Shown here in pieces: positions 59,513-64,000 of a DNA stretch of 64,000 nucleotides. The first letter of the stretch is position 1. Every line of letters starts with the position of its first letter. The DNA is from an uncultured Prevotellaceae bacterium. GTDB taxonomy: Bacteria; Bacteroidota; Bacteroidia; Bacteroidales; Bacteroidaceae. The DNA is taken from positions 19,866 through 83,865 of the forward strand of contig CAMBDA010000009.1 of the NCBI GenBank assembly GCA_945865175.1. Direction: 5' to 3'. The notes under the pieces were generated by a model that saw only the letters and a program-made list of their open reading frames with translations, made no database searches and was not told the origin of the DNA. The translations under genes and the position numbers were made by a program.

Positions 59513-59553
59513 CACCCGCTAAAGTGCAGTCCGCATGAAAGCGGGTGCAAAAT
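59507..59553. repeat. palindrome over the tRNA operon promoter
   Basis: ATTTTGCACCCGCT (59507-59520) and AGCGGGTGCAAAAT (59540-59553) form a perfect 14-bp inverted repeat with a 19-nt centre. The left arm contains most of the -7 box. Confidence 0.8.
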
Positions 59554-59555
59554 AA

Positions 59556-59629
59556 GCCTCTTTAGCTCAGTTGGCCAGAGCACGTGATTTGTAATCTCGG
59601 GGTCGTTGGTTCGAATCCGACAAGAGGCT
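59556..59629 (+). tRNA. tRNA-Thr (TGT)
   Basis: Acceptor GCCTCTT/AAGAGGC, D-arm AGCTCAGTTGGCCAGAGC, anticodon TGT at 59590-59592 (one T-T mismatch in the stem), T-loop GTTCGAATC. No CCA encoded. Confidence 0.95.
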
Positions 59630-59638
59630 CAAAAGGAA

Positions 59639-59723
59639 AGGGCAAATACCAGAGTGGCCAAATGGGGCAGACTGTAAATCTGCTGGCTTACGCCTTCGGT
59701 GGTTCGAATCCATCACTACCCAC
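59639..59723 (+). tRNA. tRNA-Tyr (GTA), acceptor stem mismatched
   Basis: Class II tRNA with D-arm, anticodon stem GCAGA/TCTGC with GTA, long variable arm and TTCGAAT loop all in order. The acceptor reads GGGCAAA at the 5' side and ACTACCC at the 3' side, so only four of seven pairs form (1, 2, 3 and 5). Other parts are canonical. Confidence 0.85.
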
Positions 59724-59731
59724 AAGACAAT

Positions 59732-59807
59732 GCGGAAGTAGCTCAGTCGATAGAGCACTAGCCTTCCAAGCTGGGGGTCGCGGGTTTGAGCCCCGTCTTC
59801 CGCTCCA
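59732..59807 (+). tRNA. tRNA-Gly (TCC)
   Basis: Acceptor GCGGAAG/CTTCCGC, anticodon TCC at 59765-59767, T-loop TTTGAGC, CCA encoded (59805-59807). Confidence 0.95.
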
Positions 59808-59831
59808 CAGATGCAGGTAAGACATCGTATT

Positions 59832-59903
<72 letters not shown>

Positions 59904-59984
59904 CAAGGATGGGCTGGCCTGTCTGTAATAGCAAACAAAAGAGAAAATACAGATTTATCAATTTATTTATAGTAAAGTACTGCT

Positions 59985-61172
59985 ATGGCAAAAGAAAAAT
60001 TTGAGCGTACCAAACCCCATGTGAACATTGGTACCATCGGTCACGTAGACCACGGAAAGACCACTCTTACCGCTGCCATCTCTAAGGTTCTTCATGAGAA
60101 GGGTTTCGGTAACGAGGAAATCAAGTCTTTCGACCAGATTGACAACGCACCCGAAGAGAAGGAGCGTGGTATTACCATCAATACTGCTCACATCGAGTAT
60201 GAGACTGCAAAGCGTCACTATGCGCATGTAGACTGCCCGGGTCACGCCGACTATGTAAAGAACATGGTTACTGGTGCTGCCCAGATGGATGGTGCCATCA
60301 TCGTAGTAGCCGCTACTGATGGTCCTATGCCTCAGACCCGCGAGCACATCCTTCTGGCCCGTCAGGTGAACGTTCCCCGTCTGGTAGTGTTCCTGAACAA
60401 GTGCGACATGGTCGACGACGAGGAAATGCTCGAGCTGGTTGAGATGGAAATGCGTGAACTGTTGGATCAGTACGATTTCGAAGAAGATACTCCCATCATC
60501 CGTGGTTCTGCCCTCGGTGCCCTGAACGGCGTTCCTGAGTGGGTAGACAAGGTAATGGAACTGATGGATGCTTGCGACACCTGGATTCAGGAGCCCGTTC
60601 GCGACATCGATAAGCCCTTCTTGATGCCTGTTGAGGACGTGTTCTCTATTACTGGTCGTGGTACTGTTGCCACTGGCCGTATCGAGACTGGTCTGGTTAA
60701 GGTAGGTGACGAAGTTCAGATTCTGGGTCTGGGCGAGGACAAGAAGTCTGTCATCACCGGCGTCGAGATGTTCCGCAAGTTGCTGGATCAGGGTGAGGCT
60801 GGCGATAACGTAGGTCTGCTCCTCCGTGGTATCGACAAGAACGAGGTTCGTCGTGGTATGGTTATCACGCACCCCGGAGCCATCACTCCTCACAAGGGCT
60901 TCAAGGCTTCCATCTACGTCCTGAAGAAGGAAGAAGGTGGCCGTCACACTCCCTTCGGTAACAAGTATCGTCCTCAGTTCTATCTGCGTACTATGGACTG
61001 CACCGGTGAAATCCACCTGCCCGAAGGCATCGAGATGGTTATGCCCGGTGACAACGTAGAGATTTCTGTAGAGCTGATTTACGCTGTGGCTCTGAACGTA
61101 GGTCTGCGCTTTGCTATCCGTGAGGGTGGCCGCACTGTAGGTTCTGGCCAGATTACCGAGGTATTCGACTAA
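59985..61172 (+). CDS. tuf: elongation factor Tu
   Basis: GTPase delivering aminoacyl-tRNA to the ribosome; 395 residues. G-domain motifs [21 protein letters not shown] and NKCDMVDD, then domains 2 and 3 with [13 protein letters not shown] and TEVFD at the end. Codon choice differs from the rest of the window: many T-ending GGT, GTT and CGT codons, as expected of a very highly expressed gene. Same-strand position 81 nt after tRNA-Thr. Confidence 0.98.
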   Translation: MAKEKFERTKPHVNIGTIGHVDHGKTTLTAAISKVLHEKGFGNEEIKSFDQIDNAPEEKERGITINTAHIEYETAKRHYAHVDCPGHADYVKNMVTGAAQMDGAIIVVAATDGPMPQTREHILLARQVNVPRLVVFLNKCDMVDDEEMLELVEMEMRELLDQYDFEEDTPIIRGSALGALNGVPEWVDKVMELMDACDTWIQEPVRDIDKPFLMPVEDVFSITGRGTVATGRIETGLVKVGDEVQILGLGEDKKSVITGVEMFRKLLDQGEAGDNVGLLLRGIDKNEVRRGMVITHPGAITPHKGFKASIYVLKKEEGGRHTPFGNKYRPQFYLRTMDCTGEIHLPEGIEMVMPGDNVEISVELIYAVALNVGLRFAIREGGRTVGSGQITEVFD

Positions 61173-61206
61173 GATTCCATATTAAAAAATTATAATCAAT
61201 TAAGGC

Positions 61207-61239
61207 GAGGAGAAGAGCCTGTTGAAGGTTTTTCTCCTC
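61207..61239 (+). other. hairpin between tuf and tRNA-Trp
   Basis: GAGGAGAAGAGCC pairs with GGTTTTTCTCCTC (61207-61219, 61227-61239; two G-U), 7-nt loop. No T run follows, so it is more likely an RNA-processing or protection signal than a terminator. Confidence 0.55.
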
Positions 61240-61244
61240 ACAAT

Positions 61245-61320
61245 ACGGAAATAGCTCAGTCGGTAGAGCACTGGTCTCCAAAACCAGGTGTCGGGAGTTC
61301 GAGCCTCTCTTTCCGTGCCA
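61245..61320 (+). tRNA. tRNA-Trp (CCA)
   Basis: Acceptor ACGGAAA/TTTCCGT, anticodon CCA at 61278-61280, T-loop TTCGAGC, discriminator G, 3' CCA encoded. Placement between tuf and secE is conserved in many bacteria. Confidence 0.95.
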
Positions 61321-61334
61321 AATAATATAATAAT

Positions 61335-61532
61335 ATGTTCAAGGCATTTAAACAGTATTGCATAGCATCATATAATGAACTGATGCATAAGACCACGTGG
61401 CCCACACGTACAGAACTCATGGGTAGTGCGGTAGTTGTCTTAACTGCTTCCCTATGTATCGCACTCGTAGTTTTCGTGATGGACTTCATCTTCCAGTCTG
61501 GAATGGAATTGATTTACGGAGTATTAGGCTAA
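61335..61532 (+). CDS. secE: preprotein translocase subunit SecE
   Basis: A 65-residue one-helix form of SecE, with an amphipathic N-terminal helix (YNELMHKTTWPTRTEL, the conserved TWPT motif) and the membrane helix (about 30-52). It stabilises SecY. Sits 15 nt after the end of tRNA-Trp and 16 nt before nusG. Confidence 0.93.
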   Translation: MFKAFKQYCIASYNELMHKTTWPTRTELMGSAVVVLTASLCIALVVFVMDFIFQSGMELIYGVLG

Positions 61533-61548
61533 AATCACAGAGTAGGAC

Positions 61549-62103
61549 ATGGCTGAAACTGAAATGAAATGGTACGTGATGCGTGCCATCAGCGGAAAGG
61601 AAAATAAGGTAAGGGAATATGCTGAGGCCATGCTTCAGCAGAAGACCAATTTTGCCAAGCACGTGAAACAGGTGCTGATTCCTACCGAGAAAGTAGTGAC
61701 AGTGAGAAACGGCAAGCGTGTGGTGAAGGAACGCAACCACTTGCCCGGCTATGTACTGGTAGAGTGTGAGTTGGATGGAGAAATCCAGGCACAGTTGAGA
61801 AACATCCCCAATGTGCTCGGCTTCCTGGGTGAAACCAAGAGCAGTACGGTTCCTGCTCCCCTGCGTCCCAATGAGGTCAGCCGACTGTTGGGTACGGTGG
61901 ACGAGCTGGCCGAGATACCCGAAGAAACAATCATTCCTTACGAGATTGGCGAGAACGTGAAGGTGATTGACGGACCGTTCAGCGGCTTCAATGCGCTCAT
62001 TGAGGAAGTGGACGCCGAAAAGAAGAAGCTCAAGGTCATGGTGAAGATCTTCGGGCGAAAGACACCTCTCGAACTGGGTTTTATGCAAGTGGAGAAGCAC
62101 TAA
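61549..62103 (+). CDS. nusG: transcription termination/antitermination protein NusG
   Basis: A 184-residue protein with the NGN domain ([19 protein letters not shown] and [14 protein letters not shown]) and a C-terminal KOW domain ([20 protein letters not shown]). Couples RNA polymerase with the ribosome. Its length and spacing to secE fit the universal secE-nusG-rplK order; the T9SS/capsule-type UpxY paralogues of Bacteroides are shorter and lie elsewhere. Confidence 0.97.
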   Translation: MAETEMKWYVMRAISGKENKVREYAEAMLQQKTNFAKHVKQVLIPTEKVVTVRNGKRVVKERNHLPGYVLVECELDGEIQAQLRNIPNVLGFLGETKSSTVPAPLRPNEVSRLLGTVDELAEIPEETIIPYEIGENVKVIDGPFSGFNALIEEVDAEKKKLKVMVKIFGRKTPLELGFMQVEKH

Positions 62104-62159
62104 GTGGTTACGCATGCGGTGCTCTCAAAATAAATAATTTATAAATATACACAAAAGAA

Positions 62160-62597
62160 ATGGCTAAAGAAGTTGCTGGATTAATCAAGCTACAGATTAA
62201 GGGCGGAGCAGCAAATCCTTCACCTCCAGTAGGACCCGCACTGGGTTCTAAGGGTATCAACATCATGGATTTCTGCAAGGCGTTCAATGCCAGAACTCAG
62301 GACAAAGCTGGCAAAGTGTTGCCTGTAGTAATTACATACTACACCGACAAGTCCTATGATTTCGTTGTAAAGACCCCTCCCGTTGCAATTCAGCTGCTGG
62401 AGGTCGCAAAGATCAAGAGTGGTTCTGCCGAGCCTAACCGTAAGAAGGTGGGCGAAATCACTTGGGAGCAAGTTCGCACGATAGCTACTGACAAGATGCC
62501 CGACTTGAACTGTTTCACAGTGGAGTCTGCCATGAAGATGGTTGCCGGCACTGCACGTAGCTTGGGTATAACAGTCAAGGGTGAATTCCCTGGTTAA
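62160..62597 (+). CDS. rplK: 50S ribosomal protein uL11
   Basis: 145 residues: [34 protein letters not shown], then the rRNA-binding C-terminal domain with [12 protein letters not shown]. Part of the GTPase-associated centre. It follows nusG by 56 nt; I do not see a clear uL1-binding leader structure there. Confidence 0.98.
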   Translation: MAKEVAGLIKLQIKGGAANPSPPVGPALGSKGINIMDFCKAFNARTQDKAGKVLPVVITYYTDKSYDFVVKTPPVAIQLLEVAKIKSGSAEPNRKKVGEITWEQVRTIATDKMPDLNCFTVESAMKMVAGTARSLGITVKGEFPG

Positions 62598-62621
62598 TAA
62601 TTTTAAACTTCAATTTTTGAT

Positions 62622-63320
62622 ATGAGTAAACTGACAAAGAACCAAAAGTTGGTGGCTGGCAAGATTGAAGCAGGGAAGGCATACACTCTGAAGGAGGCTT
62701 CTGCGCTGGTGAAGGAAATCACCACAACGAAGTTCGACGCTTCTGTGGACATCGATGTCCGTCTGGGCGTTGACCCCCGCAAGGCTAACCAGATGGTACG
62801 TGGCGTGGTTTCATTGCCCAACGGTACCGGTAAGGTTACCCGTGTACTGTGCCTCTGTACACCCGATGCTGAGACTGCTGCCAAGGAGGCTGGTGCCGAC
62901 TATGTGGGTCTGGATGAATACATCGAGAAGATTAAGGGTGGATGGACCGACGTGGATGTCATCATCACCATGCCCGCCATCATGGGCAAGATTGGTGCGC
63001 TGGGTCGTATCCTCGGTCCTCGTGGCCTGATGCCCAATCCCAAGAGCGGTACTGTGACCATGGATGTGGCCAAGGCTATCCGTGAGGTGAAGCAGGGTAA
63101 GATTGACTTCAAGGTAGACAAGACCGGTATCGTGCACGCATCCATCGGCAAGGTGAGCTTCACCCCCGATATGATTGCACAGAATGCCAAGGAGTTCCTG
63201 GCTACTATCAACAAGCTCAAGCCTGCTGCTGCCAAGGGTACATACATGAAGAGTGTTTATCTTTCAAGTACAATGAGCCGTGGCATTAAGGTAGATCCCA
63301 AGGCCATCGACGAAATCTAA
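62622..63320 (+). CDS. rplA: 50S ribosomal protein uL1
   Basis: 232 residues of the L1 stalk, with [40 protein letters not shown] and [18 protein letters not shown]. Known in other bacteria to repress its own operon through the rplK leader. Confidence 0.98.
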   Translation: MSKLTKNQKLVAGKIEAGKAYTLKEASALVKEITTTKFDASVDIDVRLGVDPRKANQMVRGVVSLPNGTGKVTRVLCLCTPDAETAAKEAGADYVGLDEYIEKIKGGWTDVDVIITMPAIMGKIGALGRILGPRGLMPNPKSGTVTMDVAKAIREVKQGKIDFKVDKTGIVHASIGKVSFTPDMIAQNAKEFLATINKLKPAAAKGTYMKSVYLSSTMSRGIKVDPKAIDEI

Positions 63321-63338
63321 CAGAAAGCAAAGTAAATC

Positions 63339-63863
63339 ATGAGAAAGGAAGATAAAGGCTTAATCATAGCTCAGTTGGGCGAGATGCTCAACGAATACCC
63401 TCACTTCTACTTGGTAGACGTTGAAGGCATGGATGCCGCAAGCACCAGCGCCCTCCGTCGCAAGTGCTTCCAGAACGACATCAAGATGGTGGTTGTGAAG
63501 AACACCCTCCTCCATAAGGTGTTGGAGAACAAGGAAGGTGACTTCTCTCCCCTCTACGGCACACTCAAGGGCACCACAGCCGTTATGCTGACCCAGGTGG
63601 CCAACATGCCCGCCAAGATGATCAAGGAGTACAAGTCCAAGAAGATGGAGAAACCCGCACTCAAGGCTGCCTATGCTGAAGAAGGCTGCTATGTGGGTGC
63701 CGACCAGTTGGATGTTCTGTGCGCTATCAAGAGCAAGAACGAAGTTATTGCTGAGATTGTGGCTCTGCTTCAGTCTCCGGCCAAGAATGTTGTATCAGCC
63801 TTGCAGTCTGGTGCAAACACAATTCATGGAGTTTTGAAGACTCTCGGTGAAAAATCCGAATAA
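63339..63863 (+). CDS. rplJ: 50S ribosomal protein uL10
   Basis: 174 residues forming the base of the L7/L12 stalk: LIIAQLGEMLNEYPHFYLVDVEG, VVKNTLLHKVLE and the C-terminal helix where bL12 dimers dock (VVSALQSGANTIHGVLKTL). It follows rplA by 18 nt. Confidence 0.97.
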   Translation: MRKEDKGLIIAQLGEMLNEYPHFYLVDVEGMDAASTSALRRKCFQNDIKMVVVKNTLLHKVLENKEGDFSPLYGTLKGTTAVMLTQVANMPAKMIKEYKSKKMEKPALKAAYAEEGCYVGADQLDVLCAIKSKNEVIAEIVALLQSPAKNVVSALQSGANTIHGVLKTLGEKSE

Positions 63864-63914
63864 AAATCACAATTTTCAATTTAGTATAAACAAATAAAAA
63901 AAAGATAAAATAAA

Positions 63915-64000
63915 ATGGCAGATTTGAAAGCTATTGCTGAAGAGTTGGTAAACTTGACAGTGAAGGAAGTGAATGAGTTGGCAACCATCCTGAAGGATGA
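63915..64000 (+). CDS. rplL: 50S ribosomal protein bL12, 5' part
   Basis: The first 28 codons ([20 protein letters not shown] and on) match the N-terminal dimerisation helices of bL12. The gene runs off the right edge. It starts 51 nt after rplJ. Confidence 0.93.
   Translation, partial: MADLKAIAEELVNLTVKEVNELATILKD

Noticed and set aside
59584..59820. Frame across the tRNA cluster
   Set aside because: It is made of tRNA sequence.

Overview
The window reads as a chromosomal segment of a Bacteroidales bacterium, most likely of the Prevotellaceae or a close relative. The reasons are the type IX secretion core (porP, gldK, gldL, gldM, gldN, with gldH elsewhere), many lipoproteins and GH3/GH20/GH88/GH97 glycosidases, a NigD-like lipoprotein beside an ECF sigma/anti-sigma pair, an eukaryote-type GlyRS, and about a dozen promoters of the Bacteroidetes form (TTTG, 19-20 bp, TAnnTTTG) with almost no Shine-Dalgarno sequences. 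Coding density is high and most genes are recognisable.

Layout. 1-8 kb: metF end, holB, a RicT-like PSP1 protein overlapping gldH, then a leftward block (S41 lipoprotein protease, predicted outer-membrane protein, parC). 8-19 kb: glyS, an FKBP lipoprotein, then a rightward run of envelope glycosidases (GH3, GH20, GH3) interleaved with free-methionine-sulfoxide reductase, proC, a short methyltransferase-like protein and a cobalamin adenosyltransferase. 19-25.4 kb: the T9SS trans-envelope machinery. 25.4-28 kb: priA and crcB.

28-36 kb is the most interesting stretch. A leftward unit (GH88-DUF4861 fusion, GH97, crcB) faces a rightward unit (orphan galactitol-type EIIC permease, KduI, KduD). The KduI carries a clear signal peptide, so the sequence suggests a compartment-split uronate route: unsaturated uronides cleaved by periplasmic GH88, the product isomerised in the periplasm by exported KduI, the isomer imported by the orphan EIIC, then reduced by cytosolic KduD. 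This is inference from gene content and signals.

36-45 kb: a SipW-like S24/S26 protease with a PgpH-type HD phosphodiesterase, then gltX-waaA-pepP, gamma-carbonic anhydrase and mdh. 45-49 kb: an ECF sigma factor with an anti-sigma protein that has an inner-membrane helix, a long Pro/Ala/Lys linker and an outer-membrane barrel (the Dma/Das arrangement), plus a NigD-like lipoprotein and a PHP-type lipoprotein. 49-53.6 kb: a 1472-residue modular secreted protein ending in a T9SS sorting domain, a likely client of the T9SS encoded 25 kb away. 53.7-57 kb: Lrp/AsnC regulator, folA, thyA and an rRNA m5C methyltransferase in tight overlap. 56.9-58 kb: a gene-free island with a 35-bp inverted repeat. 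58-64 kb: rpsU, a XerC/D recombinase, hpf, then tRNA-Thr/Tyr/Gly/Thr-tuf-tRNA-Trp-secE-nusG-rplK-rplA-rplJ-rplL, cut by the window edge. The tRNA-Tyr has an unexpectedly mismatched acceptor stem.
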